Shown here: positions 1-8,620 of the stretch, piece by piece | Position numbering within the stretch: the stretch's first letter is position 1 | Layout of the letters: every line of letters starts with the position of its first letter | DNA from: Bosea sp. BIWAKO-01 | GTDB lineage: Bacteria; Pseudomonadota; Alphaproteobacteria; Rhizobiales; Beijerinckiaceae | NCBI RefSeq assembly: GCF_001748145.1 | Contig: NZ_BCQA01000001.1 | Span: 3,126,501-3,190,500 of the forward strand | Reading direction: 5' to 3' | Length of the DNA stretch: 64,000 nucleotides | The notes under the pieces: generated by a model | What the model saw: the letters and a program-made list of their open reading frames with translations, nothing else | Databases searched by the model: none | Told to the model about the DNA's origin: nothing | Program-made: the position numbers and the translations under genes

Positions 1-1178
1 CGCAGCATGGCTTCCGGCGCGTCAAGGAACCACCAGCCGGGTCCAAGCTTCAGTGCGGGATAGTGGCCGGCAAGCGGGGCGAGCTCGCGCGAGTAGACGG
101 TCTCGTCCAGGGTGAAGGCGATGACGGTCAGGTTGGGTTCGTTGCCCACCGCATCGAGCAGCGGCTTCAGCGCCGAGACGTAATCCACGCCGCGCGGGAT
201 ATCGCAGCCCATATCGCGGCCAAAGGTTTCGAACAGCGTCGGGTTATGATTGCGGACGGAGCCGGGGTGGATCTGCAGGACGAGGCCGTCATCGAGGCTC
301 ATCTTCGCCATCTCGGTGAGCATCTGACCGCGGAACAGGTCGGCATCCTCGGCCGAGAACTTGCCCTTCAGGATCTTGGCGAAGAGTTTTTCGCACTCGG
401 CCTGCGAGAGATTTGCGGTGCGTGCGGTGGCGTGGCCATGGTCCGAGGACGTCGCGCCGCGCTGCTTGAAATAGGCCCTGCGGGCGCGGTGGGCGGCGAG
501 ATAGCCGGTCCAGCTCGTGGCATCTTCACCGGTCAGCTCGCCGAACTGTACCAGATTGTCCCTGAAGCCCTCGAATTCGGGATCGACGACGCTGTCGGGT
601 CGATAGGCCGTGATGACCTTACCGCCCCAGCCCGATTCCCGGATCATGTCGTGCCATTTCAGGTCGTCGAGCGCGCCCTCGGTGGTCGCGATCGCCTCGA
701 TCTTGAAGCGCTCGAACAGGGCACGGGGACGAAACTCCGGCTGCTCGAGCTTTTCGGCGATGCGGTCGTAGATGCGGTCGGCATTCTCCGGGCTCAGGCG
801 CTCGTTGATGCCGAAGACGCCGGACAGGGCATGCTCGAACCAGAGCCGGGTCGGCGTGCCGCGGAACAGCCGCCAATGGCTGGCGAAGAGCCGCCAGATC
901 GTGCGCGGATCGGTCTCGACCGGGCCGCCATCCTTGCGGGCGATGCCGAGCTGTTCGAGCCTGACGCCCTGCGAGTAGAGCATCCGGAAGATGTAGTGGT
1001 CGGGCTTGACCAGCAGCGTCGCCGGATCCGGGAACGGGTTGTCCTCGGCGAACCAGCGCGGGTCGGTATGGCCGTGTGGCGAGATGATCGGGAGATCGCG
1101 AATCCCGGCATAGAGACGGCGCGCGATGCCTCGCGTCACCGGGTCGGCAGGAAACAGGCGATCATCGTGCAGCAACAT
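1..1178 (-). CDS. uxaC: Uronate isomerase (glucuronate/galacturonate isomerase), C-terminus beyond window
   Basis: Catalyses the first cytoplasmic step of hexuronate catabolism, D-glucuronate to D-fructuronate or D-galacturonate to D-tagaturonate. The reverse strand reads open from an ATG at 1178 to the window edge, giving 392 residues of a family normally near 470, so roughly the last 75 are missing. The start MLLHDDRLFPADP, the HxH metal-binding pair (His35, His37 in SPHGHTDPRWF) and the family motif GATSSDHGHATART are clear. It diverges from a GntR/FCD regulator at 1346, a usual arrangement for uronate genes, so that regulator may control it (inference). The truncation is due to the window only. 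Confidence 0.93.
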   Translation of the reverse strand, partial: MLLHDDRLFPADPVTRGIARRLYAGIRDLPIISPHGHTDPRWFAEDNPFPDPATLLVKPDHYIFRMLYSQGVRLEQLGIARKDGGPVETDPRTIWRLFASHWRLFRGTPTRLWFEHALSGVFGINERLSPENADRIYDRIAEKLEQPEFRPRALFERFKIEAIATTEGALDDLKWHDMIRESGWGGKVITAYRPDSVVDPEFEGFRDNLVQFGELTGEDATSWTGYLAAHRARRAYFKQRGATSSDHGHATARTANLSQAECEKLFAKILKGKFSAEDADLFRGQMLTEMAKMSLDDGLVLQIHPGSVRNHNPTLFETFGRDMGCDIPRGVDYVSALKPLLDAVGNEPNLTVIAFTLDETVYSRELAPLAGHYPALKLGPGWWFLDAPEAML

Positions 1179-1232
1179 CAGCAATCTGTCCCGACAGGCC
1201 CGTGACTATGCGGGCGAGAAGCGTAACGGATC

Positions 1233-1253
1233 AATATACTAATATACTAGTAT
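1233..1253. promoter_or_regulatory. AT-rich candidate operator between uxaC and the GntR gene
   Basis: The 167-bp divergent spacer holds an AT-rich island in otherwise GC-rich DNA. It contains a perfect 10-bp palindrome, ATACTAGTAT (1244-1253), and two copies of ATATACTA eight bases apart (1234-1241 and 1242-1249). FCD-type GntR proteins bind short palindromes with a TA-containing centre, so this is a plausible site for the product of the gene at 1346. No binding data are visible. Confidence 0.45.
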
Positions 1254-1345
1254 GTCAAAGGTGATTGTGGTAGCGCCTAGGAACGGCAGCGCTCTCAGGG
1301 CTTAGGCAGGAGCGTTCGGGAGACATAGGTGGCTGGGACGGGACG

Positions 1346-2086
1346 ATGAATGAGCTCGCAGGCGGCCGCGGCCATGCGGCGGATAATCGACGCGAGCGGC
1401 GCCCCCTGGGACGGGTCGTGGCTCCCGCCGGGCGCTCGACGGCCGCTTCGCTGGTTCAGGACGATCTCCGACGCGCCATCCTCGCCATGGAGCTGAGGCC
1501 CGGCGTGCCGCTCTCCGAGAAGGAGCTGACGGCGCGCTTCGGCGTCAGCCGTACCCCGGTCCGTGAAGCGCTGATCCGCCTCAAGGAAGAGGGGCTGGTC
1601 GAGATCTTTCCGCAGGCAGGGACTTTCGTTGCGCGCATCCCGACCGGGGCTATTCCCGAAGCGGTCTTCATCCGGCAGGCGCTGGAATGCGCGACCGTGG
1701 AGCTGCTTGCCCGCATCGCAACGCCGGAGACCATTGCCCGGCTCGATGCAACGATCGCGCGCCAGCACGAAGCCTTCGATATCGGCGATCAGGAGAATTT
1801 CCATCTCGCGGACGAAGCCTTCCATGAGACGTTGGCCGATGCCGCGGGGTATCCCGGTATCTGGAAAATCGCACAGGCGGCGAAAAGCCAGATCGACCGC
1901 TGCCGACGCATGACCCTGCCGGTGCCCGGGCGCATGGCGATGGTGATCCGCGAGCACTTGTCGATCGTCGATGCCATCCGCAAGGGCCGCGCCACCGAGG
2001 CGGCTGCGGCGATGCGCACCCATCTCGGCACGCTCCTGCCCGATCTCGTGCATCTTCAGGCAACGCATCCGGATTACTTCGTCTGA
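1346..2086 (+). CDS. GntR family transcriptional regulator, FCD domain
   Basis: A 246-residue DNA-binding regulator. A winged helix-turn-helix lies at about residues 35-100, with the GntR signature SEKELTARFGVSRTPVREAL. An all-helical FCD effector domain follows, with the acidic/histidine metal-site pattern (HLADEAFHETL, EHLSIVDAI, MRTHLG). The N-terminal 30 residues are Arg/Ala-rich and probably disordered. The ATG has a purine-rich GGGACGGGAC upstream. It sits between divergent uxaC and a co-directional ABC uptake operon and could control either or both; the ligand is unknown, with a uronate or an amide/peptide as candidates. Confidence 0.9.
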   Translation: MNELAGGRGHAADNRRERRPLGRVVAPAGRSTAASLVQDDLRRAILAMELRPGVPLSEKELTARFGVSRTPVREALIRLKEEGLVEIFPQAGTFVARIPTGAIPEAVFIRQALECATVELLARIATPETIARLDATIARQHEAFDIGDQENFHLADEAFHETLADAAGYPGIWKIAQAAKSQIDRCRRMTLPVPGRMAMVIREHLSIVDAIRKGRATEAAAAMRTHLGTLLPDLVHLQATHPDYFV

Positions 2087-2183
2087 CGCGATCGATCTGT
2101 CGCGTGGACGAAACGGAAGAGCCGTCTTGCGCCGGGCCCATCTCCCGCGCCATCTTGCGCCGCGACATGCATGGGAGTGGCTG

Positions 2184-3674
2184 ATGACGACGCGGCGTGA
2201 CCTTCTTGCCGGAGCAGGCGCAGCCGCGCTGGCGGCCCAGTTGCCTCTCGTTGCTCTGGCGCAGGCCAAGGACAGCGTCATCATTGCGATGACGCTGGAA
2301 CCGCCGACGCTCGACCCGACCTCGGGCGCGGCGCAGGCGATCCGCGAAGTCACCTTGCTGAACATCTTCGAGGGCCTGGTCAAGATGGACCGGACCGGCA
2401 AGATCGTGCCCTGCCTCGCCGAGAGCTGGGAGATCGCGCCCGACAATATCACCTACAGCTTCAAGCTGCGGCGGGGCGCGACGTTCCATGACGGCACTCC
2501 GTTCAGCTCCGAACAGGTCAGGTTCTCGTTCGAGCGGGCCGTGGCTCCGGAATCGACCAACGCCCAGCGCCAGCTGTTCACGCCGATCGCCGAGATCGCG
2601 ACGCCTGATCCGGCGTCCGTGGTCATCAGGCTGAAACAGCCGACGGCGAATTTCCTCTACGGTCTCGCCTGGGGCGATGCTGTGATCGTGGCGCCGGCGA
2701 GCGCCGCCAACAACAAGACCAATCCGGTCGGCACCGGCCCGTTCAAGTTCGTGCGCTGGAACCGTGGCGACAGGCTCGAGCTCGAACGCTTCGACGGCTA
2801 TTGGGGGGAGAAGCCGACACTCGCCAAGGCGACCTTCCGCTTCATCGCCGATCCGCAGGCGCAGGTCGCAGCGTTGCGGGCAGGCGATGTCCACGCGCAA
2901 ACCAATCTGGCGGCCCCTGAAGCCGTGCCGCAGCTCAAGGCTGATCCCAAGCTCAAGGTCAGCTTCGGCAAGACGGAGGGCGAGGTCATCCTCGCCATCA
3001 ACAATGCCAAGGCGCCGTTCAACGATCTGCGCGTGCGTCAGGCGATCGCTCATGTGCTCGACCGCAAGACGATCGCGCTCGGGGTCTACGGCTTCGATGT
3101 CGACCTGATCGGCAGTCATTTCTCACCGCTGCACCCGGCCTATATCGACCTGACCGGCACCTATCCGGTCGATATCCCCAAGGCCAAGGCGCTGCTGGCC
3201 GCGGCCGGTTTCCCGAACGGCTTCTCCTGCACGCTGAAACTGCCCCCGCCGACCTATGCCCGGCGTTCGGGCGAGATCATTGCGGCGCTGTTGGCGCAGA
3301 TCGGCATCAACGCCTCGATCGAGCCGCTCGAATTCCCGCAATGGCTGGAGCGCGTCTTCCGCGGCAAGGATTTCGACCTGAGTGTGATCGCCCATACCGA
3401 ACCGCTCGACATCAATATCTATGCCCGCGACGACTATTACTTCCAGTACAAGAACCCCGAGTTCAAGGCGTTGATGGCGAAGATCGACGTCACCCTCGAC
3501 GAGGGCCAGCGCGATGAGATGTACAGGCAAGCCCAGCGCATCCTGGCGCACGATGCGGTCAACGGCTTCCTCTTCATCCTGCCGAAGATCACGGTGACGG
3601 CGGCCGGGCTGGACGGGATGTGGACGGATTGGCCGCTCCCGATCACGCCGCTTGCCGAGGTGCGCTGGCGCTAG
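2184..3674 (+). CDS. ABC transporter substrate-binding protein, family 5 (DppA/OppA/NikA type)
   Basis: A 496-residue periplasmic solute-binding protein for peptides, nickel chelates or related solutes. The N-terminus MTTRRDLLAGAGAAALAAQ looks like a twin-arginine-type signal, with cleavage near ALAQA. The SBP_bac_5 hallmarks follow: LDPTSG, the conserved CLAESWEI and YSFKLRRGATFHDGTPF, and VGTGPFKFVRW. The ATG at 2184 is chosen over upstream in-frame starts because the signal peptide begins there and GGGAG precedes it. Two permease genes follow directly. No ATPase genes are in this operon, so the transporter must borrow ATPases from elsewhere (inference). Confidence 0.92.
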   Translation: MTTRRDLLAGAGAAALAAQLPLVALAQAKDSVIIAMTLEPPTLDPTSGAAQAIREVTLLNIFEGLVKMDRTGKIVPCLAESWEIAPDNITYSFKLRRGATFHDGTPFSSEQVRFSFERAVAPESTNAQRQLFTPIAEIATPDPASVVIRLKQPTANFLYGLAWGDAVIVAPASAANNKTNPVGTGPFKFVRWNRGDRLELERFDGYWGEKPTLAKATFRFIADPQAQVAALRAGDVHAQTNLAAPEAVPQLKADPKLKVSFGKTEGEVILAINNAKAPFNDLRVRQAIAHVLDRKTIALGVYGFDVDLIGSHFSPLHPAYIDLTGTYPVDIPKAKALLAAAGFPNGFSCTLKLPPPTYARRSGEIIAALLAQIGINASIEPLEFPQWLERVFRGKDFDLSVIAHTEPLDINIYARDDYYFQYKNPEFKALMAKIDVTLDEGQRDEMYRQAQRILAHDAVNGFLFILPKITVTAAGLDGMWTDWPLPITPLAEVRWR

Positions 3675-3677
3675 GTC

Positions 3678-4625
3678 GTGCTGTCGTTCCTGGCGCGCCG
3701 GTGCGTGGCGCTTGTCGCCACTCTGCTTGGTGCGGCGCTGGTGATCTTCATCGCGCTCGAGGTGCTGCCGGGCGACCCGGCTGCCGTGACGCTTGGGCTC
3801 AATGCGGCTCCGGAGGCGCTGGCGGCCCTGCGCCTGGAGATGGGGCTCGACAAGCCGGCGCCGGTCCGTTTTCTCGCCTGGATCTCGGGCCTCCTGACCG
3901 GCGATCTCGGCCTGAGCTACACCTATCGTGTGCCGGTGGCGCAGCTGATCGGCGAGCGGATGGCCGTGACGCTGCCATTGGCGCTGGCGGCGATCATGCT
4001 GGCTACATCGATCGGCGTGCCACTTGGCCTGCTCGCCGCGGCCAATCATAACCGGCCGACCGATGCGGCCGTGATGGTCTTCGCGCAGCTCGGGCTGGCT
4101 GTTCCGAATTTCTGGTTCGGCCTCTTGCTCGTGCTGCTTTTCGCCATCGGGCTCGGCTGGTTTCCGGCTGGCGGCTTTCCGGGCTGGCAGGCCGGGCCGG
4201 CTGCTGCCGTGAAGGCGCTGCTGCTGCCGGCCTTCGCGCTCGCCCTGCCGCAGGCGGCGATCCTGGCCAGGGTGACGCGCTCCTCGATGCTCGACACGCT
4301 GCAGGAGGATTTCGTCCGTACCGCTCGCGCCAAAGGGCTGGCCGAGCCAGTCACGGTCGTCAGGCATGCTCTGCGCAACGCCTTGATCCCGGTCGTTACC
4401 ATCATGGGGCTGCAATTCTCGGTGCTGATCGCCGGCGCCATCATCATCGAGAATGTCTTTGCTCTGCCGGGGCTTGGGCGTCTCGTCTTCCAGTCCATCA
4501 CCCAGCATGACCTGATCGTGGTGAAGGACCTGGTGATGCTGTTTGCCGGCCTCGCCATCCTGGTGAATTTTGCGGTCGAGCTCGTCTATGGGCTGATTGA
4601 CCCGCGTCTGAGGGAGACGTCGTGA
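3678..4625 (+). CDS. ABC transporter permease, DppB/OppB type
   Basis: An inner-membrane permease of 315 residues with about six transmembrane segments. The N-terminal MLSFLARRCVALVATLLGAA and the LPGDPAAVTLG stretch are typical of DppB-like subunits. The EAA loop that docks to the ATPase is visible around DFVRTARAKGL. A GTG start lies three bases after the binding-protein stop, so the genes are tightly coupled. The next permease overlaps by four bases. Substrate is unknown beyond the peptide/nickel family. Confidence 0.92.
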   Translation: MLSFLARRCVALVATLLGAALVIFIALEVLPGDPAAVTLGLNAAPEALAALRLEMGLDKPAPVRFLAWISGLLTGDLGLSYTYRVPVAQLIGERMAVTLPLALAAIMLATSIGVPLGLLAAANHNRPTDAAVMVFAQLGLAVPNFWFGLLLVLLFAIGLGWFPAGGFPGWQAGPAAAVKALLLPAFALALPQAAILARVTRSSMLDTLQEDFVRTARAKGLAEPVTVVRHALRNALIPVVTIMGLQFSVLIAGAIIIENVFALPGLGRLVFQSITQHDLIVVKDLVMLFAGLAILVNFAVELVYGLIDPRLRETS

Positions 4626-5482
4626 CACCGGCCGGTGCGTCTGTCCCGGTTTCGGCGAAGCGCTGGTGGACGGGGCCCTCCTTCCTCATCGGCTTCGCGC
4701 TGACCGGCATCATCGTTGCGGGGGCGCTGCTGTCCTATGTCTGGACGCCCTATCCGCCGACGCAGATGGTGATCCTCAATCGCCTGAAGCCACCTTCGGC
4801 AACGAACTGGTTCGGGACCGACCAGTTCGGTCGCGACGTCTTCTCGATGATCATGGTGGGCGCCCGCAACTCGCTGGCGGTTGGACTCGGCGCGGTCGGA
4901 TTCGGTCTGGTGCTGGGCACAACGCTCGGCCTGCTGGCCGCGATCCGGCGCGACGGCTTCCTCGACAACCTGATCATGCGCACGGCCGATTTCACCCATG
5001 CCTTCCCGGCGGTGCTGACCGCGATCATGATCACGGCGATCGCCGGGCCGGGCATGCTCAACGCCATCGTCGCGATCGGCATCCTGAACCTGCCCTATTT
5101 CGCGCGCCTGGCGCGCGGGGTGGCGATTCAGGTCTGGACGCGGGATTATATCCAGGCGGCGCGGGCGGCCGGGCTCGACAATGTGCAGATCAGCTTCCGC
5201 CATGTCCTGCCGAATGTTGCCGGCGTCATCGTCGTACAGGCGACGATCCAGTTCGCGCTGGCGATCCTGGCGGAGGCGGGGCTGTCCTATCTCGGGCTCG
5301 GCACGCAGCCGCCGAATCCGTCCTGGGGACGCATGCTGAACGAGGCGCAGACCTTCATGGCGGTGCAGCCATGGCTCGCGATCTTTCCGGGCGCTGCGAT
5401 CGCCGTCGCAGTGCTCGGCTTCAATCTGCTCGGCGACGGTCTGCGCGATGCCATCGACCCCCGCCTGCGCCGAAGCCGCTGA
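4622..5482 (+). CDS. ABC transporter permease, DppC/OppC type
   Basis: The second membrane subunit, 286 residues. It carries the DppC-type periplasmic motif FGTDQFGRDVFS after the first membrane segment and the EAA loop DYIQAARAAGLDN near residues 175-190. It starts with GTG overlapping the previous stop (GTGA), the usual sign of translational coupling. The C-terminal GDGLRDAIDPRLRR is a family hallmark. Together with the upstream permease and binding protein it forms an importer lacking its own nucleotide-binding subunits in this locus. Confidence 0.92.
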   Translation: MTPAGASVPVSAKRWWTGPSFLIGFALTGIIVAGALLSYVWTPYPPTQMVILNRLKPPSATNWFGTDQFGRDVFSMIMVGARNSLAVGLGAVGFGLVLGTTLGLLAAIRRDGFLDNLIMRTADFTHAFPAVLTAIMITAIAGPGMLNAIVAIGILNLPYFARLARGVAIQVWTRDYIQAARAAGLDNVQISFRHVLPNVAGVIVVQATIQFALAILAEAGLSYLGLGTQPPNPSWGRMLNEAQTFMAVQPWLAIFPGAAIAVAVLGFNLLGDGLRDAIDPRLRRSR

Positions 5483-5502
5483 GTTATGATGAGGATGAGA
5501 CG

Positions 5503-6897
5503 ATGACCGATCTTGCCGATCTGAGCGCGACGGAGCTTCTCGCCGGCTATGCCGCACGGACATTCTCGCCGGTCGAGGCGACCGAAGCGGTGATCGCACG
5601 GATTACCGCATGGGAGCCGCAGCTCAAGGCGCTCTATGCCTATGAACCCGACGCTGCGCGGGCGATGGCGAAAGCCTCCGAGATGCGTTGGCTGAAGGGA
5701 GAGGCACTGGCTCTCGACGGGGTGCCCGGCACGATCAAGGAGAACATCGCGACCAAGGGCGTGCCGGTGCCGCTCGGCACGGCCGCGCGCGATCTCGAAC
5801 CGGCCTTGGCGGACGCACCGCCGGCGGCGCGGCTGCGGGAGGCCGGCTGCGTCATCCTCGCCAAGACGACGATGCCCGATTACGGCATGCTCTCCTCGGG
5901 ATTGTCGAGCTTTCATGAGCTCGCCTGCAACCCCTGGGACCTGACCAAGAATCCTGGCGGCTCCTCGGCGGGCGCGGGCGCGGCGGGGGCTGCGGGCTAC
6001 GGGCCGCTTCATGTCGGCACCGATATCGGTGGCTCGATCCGCCTGCCGGCCGGGTGGTGCGGGCTGGTCGGCCTCAAGCCCAGCTTTGGCCGTGTGCCGA
6101 TCGACCCGACCTATTACGGCCGCGTCGCCGGGCCGATGACCCGCTCGGTCGCGGATGCGGCTCTGATGATGCGGGAGCTGTCCCGGCCGGACAGGCGCGA
6201 TGGCATGAGCCTGCCGCCACAGGAGATCGACTGGCTGGCGCTGGAGTTTGACGTCAAGGGCTTGCGGCTGGGGCTCCAGCTCGATGCCGGGGTCGGGCTT
6301 GCCGTCGAGCCGCACACCCGGGCCGCAATCGAGGCGGCCGCAAGGGCCTTTGCGGCAGCCGGCGCAACCGTTGAGCCGGCTGCGCCCTTCCTGACCCGCG
6401 AAATGCTGGATGGGCTCGATGATTTCTGGCGGCAGCGCGCCTGGGTCGACATCGGCGGCCTGTCGGATGCAAGGCAGGGACGTGTTCTGCCCTATATCTA
6501 CGCCTGGGCCGAGGGCGGCCGGAACCTGAGTGGCGAAAGAGTCTATCGCGGGATGAGCCAGATGCTGGCGATGCGCGATGCGGCGCTGAAAGCCTGCGCT
6601 CCGTTCGATTTCGTGCTGTCGCCGGTTTCTCCTGTGCCGGCCTATGCGGCTGAGCTGGCCTCGCCCATTCACGACCCTGAGCGACCCTTCGAGCACATCG
6701 CGTTCACGGTCTCAGCGAACATGTCCGATCAGCCGGCGGTCTCGGTCCATGCCGGGCTCACGCCCCAGGGGTTGCCGATCGGCTTGCAGATCACCGGGCG
6801 GCGGTTCGATGATCTCGGCGTGTTGAGAATGGCGCGAGCCTGGGAGAGCCTGCGTGGCAGCGAGGTGCCGTGGCCTGCGCCACCGCAGACCCCGTGA
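5503..6897 (+). CDS. Amidase, amidase-signature family
   Basis: A 464-residue cytoplasmic amide hydrolase with the Ser-cisSer-Lys triad: Lys79 in GTIKENIA, Ser154 in PGGSSAG and nucleophile Ser178 in GTDIGGSIRLP. Ser154 and Ser178 are 24 residues apart, as in characterised members. The ATG at 5503 is preceded by GAGGATGAGA and begins MTDLADLSATELLAGY, typical of the family. It lies 20 bases after the permease stop, so it probably hydrolyses an amide, peptide or carbamoyl compound brought in by the transporter (inference). It is not part of a GatCAB set: no gatC or gatB is nearby. Confidence 0.92.
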   Translation: MTDLADLSATELLAGYAARTFSPVEATEAVIARITAWEPQLKALYAYEPDAARAMAKASEMRWLKGEALALDGVPGTIKENIATKGVPVPLGTAARDLEPALADAPPAARLREAGCVILAKTTMPDYGMLSSGLSSFHELACNPWDLTKNPGGSSAGAGAAGAAGYGPLHVGTDIGGSIRLPAGWCGLVGLKPSFGRVPIDPTYYGRVAGPMTRSVADAALMMRELSRPDRRDGMSLPPQEIDWLALEFDVKGLRLGLQLDAGVGLAVEPHTRAAIEAAARAFAAAGATVEPAAPFLTREMLDGLDDFWRQRAWVDIGGLSDARQGRVLPYIYAWAEGGRNLSGERVYRGMSQMLAMRDAALKACAPFDFVLSPVSPVPAYAAELASPIHDPERPFEHIAFTVSANMSDQPAVSVHAGLTPQGLPIGLQITGRRFDDLGVLRMARAWESLRGSEVPWPAPPQTP

Positions 6898-6959
6898 TCC
6901 GACCCTCTGCGTTTGCATCGGCTTTCCCGAAAGCCGCAATCCACTATTGGGGCGATGCT

Positions 6960-7535
6960 TCAGAACAGCGCGGTCGGCGCGAACTGTGCCAACAGCATCA
7001 GGGCGAAGCTGAGCAGACCGAGGCCGGCGCCAGTCACTGCCAGCATGGTTACGCCGGTGATGATCGCAGCCGAGGAAATCACGATCGCGATCTGAAGCAG
7101 GCCTGAGACGATGTCGTATTTGTCGTCGCGGGCCGCTGCGATGTCGCGCACGGCTTCGGCCGTCTTGGCACGCACGACCAGCTCCTTGCGCCCTTCATTG
7201 GTCTCAGGCTCGGAATCGTAGCGCGCAATGGTCTGTTTCCAGCCATCGATGCGCTTCTGCATGCGCTCGCGGGTGGCCGGTTCCGTCGCGGCTGCAAGAT
7301 CGACCTCCATCGCCTCGACGGCCGTGCGCAGCGTCGTGCCGCGGATTGTCTTGGCCTGGAAGAATGACCAGAGGTTCGAGGCCTCGATGTTCTTGGAAAT
7401 CGATTCCTGCTCGGCGTTCTTGCCGCCGATTTCTGAGAAGGCCAGCATCAGGGCGAGCATCGCGATGAGCAGGGCGATGCGCTTGTTGCTGCCGCTCGCG
7501 GCGGTTTCGGTGACGTCGGCTGCTGGCGAAGACAT
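6960..7535 (-). CDS. DUF4337 family membrane protein
   Basis: A 191-residue protein with one N-terminal transmembrane segment (IALLIAMLALMLAFSEI), a charged, coiled-coil-like middle containing EASNLWSFFQAKTIR, and two C-terminal membrane segments. This layout and the NLWSFFQAK motif match DUF4337, whose function is unknown. The start at 7535 (MSSPAADV) is preferred over a longer one at 7568 because GGGGGGAAC sits at ribosome-binding distance. It converges with the amidase and is 81 bp downstream of xerC on the same strand. Confidence 0.82.
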   Translation of the reverse strand: MSSPAADVTETAASGSNKRIALLIAMLALMLAFSEIGGKNAEQESISKNIEASNLWSFFQAKTIRGTTLRTAVEAMEVDLAAATEPATRERMQKRIDGWKQTIARYDSEPETNEGRKELVVRAKTAEAVRDIAAARDDKYDIVSGLLQIAIVISSAAIITGVTMLAVTGAGLGLLSFALMLLAQFAPTALF

Positions 7536-7617
7536 GTGATTCTGGTTCCCCCCGGAGACGGCGCGCAATGGCCGGGTTCCGTGGCGGAATCAAGAGGGTT
7601 CGCTCGCCCCGGGGCTC

Positions 7618-8544
7618 TTATCGTTGGGCGCGGGGATGGGCCGCATCATAAGCCGCCATCAGACGGGCCGAATCGATGCGGGTATAGATCTGCGTCGTCG
7701 AGAGAGACGCGTGCCCGAGCAGTTCCTGGATGGCCCTCAAATCGCCGCCGCGACCGAGCAGATGTGTCGCGAAGGAATGACGCAGGCTATGCGGGGTGGC
7801 AGACGAGGGCAGGCCGAGCGCGCCGCGAAGACCCTCGACAGCGAGCTGGATGATGCGGGGCGAAAGCGGCCCACCCTTGGCGCCGAGGAAGAGCGGTCCC
7901 TCCGGCGGCAATCGCCAAGGGCAGAGCGAGAGATACTCCTCGATCGCGGTGACCACGACCGGCAGAACGGGCACCATGCGGGTCTTCTGGCCCTTGCCGA
8001 TCACGGTCAGCGTATCCGATGCGCTCCTTGGTGCCTGTGCGCGCGACAGCGCGAGCGCCTCGGAGATGCGCAGGCCGCAGCCATAAAGCAGAGCGAGCAC
8101 GGCTGCGTCCCGTGCCAGGATCCAGGTTTCACGGTCCTCGGCGGCGCGGATATCCGCTTGCGTCACGGCCTTCGCGGCCTTGGCATCAAGCGGCCGCGGC
8201 AGCGATTTTCCAATTCGGGGCCCGCGCGTCGCGGCAAAGGCCGAGGCTGTGAGCTTGCCGGAGCGTTCTCCGAAGCGGGCAAAGGAGCGCAGCGACGCAA
8301 GCTGGCGCATCAGAGTGCGGTTGCCGACGCCGTCGCGCCGACGCTGCCCGAGAAAGGCGCGCAGGTCGAGCGGCTTCAGCGCTGCCAGATCTGAGAGGGT
8401 TGGCTTGCCGCCGAAATGGCCGTCGAGAAAGGTGGAGAACTGCGCAAGATCGCGGCCATAGGCCTCGAGCGTCTTGGGTGAAAGACGGCGCTCACTCGCG
8501 AGATGGACGAGCCAGTTTTGGCGCAGGGTCTCGAAATCGGTCAT
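7618..8544 (-). CDS. xerC: Tyrosine recombinase XerC
   Basis: A 308-residue site-specific recombinase that, with XerD, resolves chromosome dimers at dif. The N-terminal SAM-like core-binding domain spans roughly residues 8-95. The catalytic set is complete: Arg159 (GCGLRISEAL), Lys184 (GKGQKTR), His252 and Arg255 (HSLRHSFATHLL), His278 (LLGHASLSTTQ) and nucleophile Tyr287. The start MTDFETLRQNW at 8544 is chosen because upstream in-frame sequence is Arg-rich, unlike the family, and overlaps the divergent priA. Neighbouring priA is a common alphaproteobacterial arrangement. It is a housekeeping gene, not a phage integrase. Confidence 0.94.
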   Translation of the reverse strand: MTDFETLRQNWLVHLASERRLSPKTLEAYGRDLAQFSTFLDGHFGGKPTLSDLAALKPLDLRAFLGQRRRDGVGNRTLMRQLASLRSFARFGERSGKLTASAFAATRGPRIGKSLPRPLDAKAAKAVTQADIRAAEDRETWILARDAAVLALLYGCGLRISEALALSRAQAPRSASDTLTVIGKGQKTRMVPVLPVVVTAIEEYLSLCPWRLPPEGPLFLGAKGGPLSPRIIQLAVEGLRGALGLPSSATPHSLRHSFATHLLGRGGDLRAIQELLGHASLSTTQIYTRIDSARLMAAYDAAHPRAQR

Positions 8545-8620
8545 CGGCGTCCCGTGTGGTCTGCGTCGAGCATGACGCCTCTGCCTTAACAGGGACCGAA
8601 TCGATGCTAGACACGGGCGC

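Noticed and set aside
63..1205. Long plus-strand open frame opposite uxaC
   Set aside because: It is the antisense of a well-recognised uronate isomerase and its translation shows no family motif.
7618..8544. XerC as a phage integrase marking an island
   Set aside because: Sequence and the neighbouring priA fit housekeeping XerC; no tRNA or mobile genes adjoin it.
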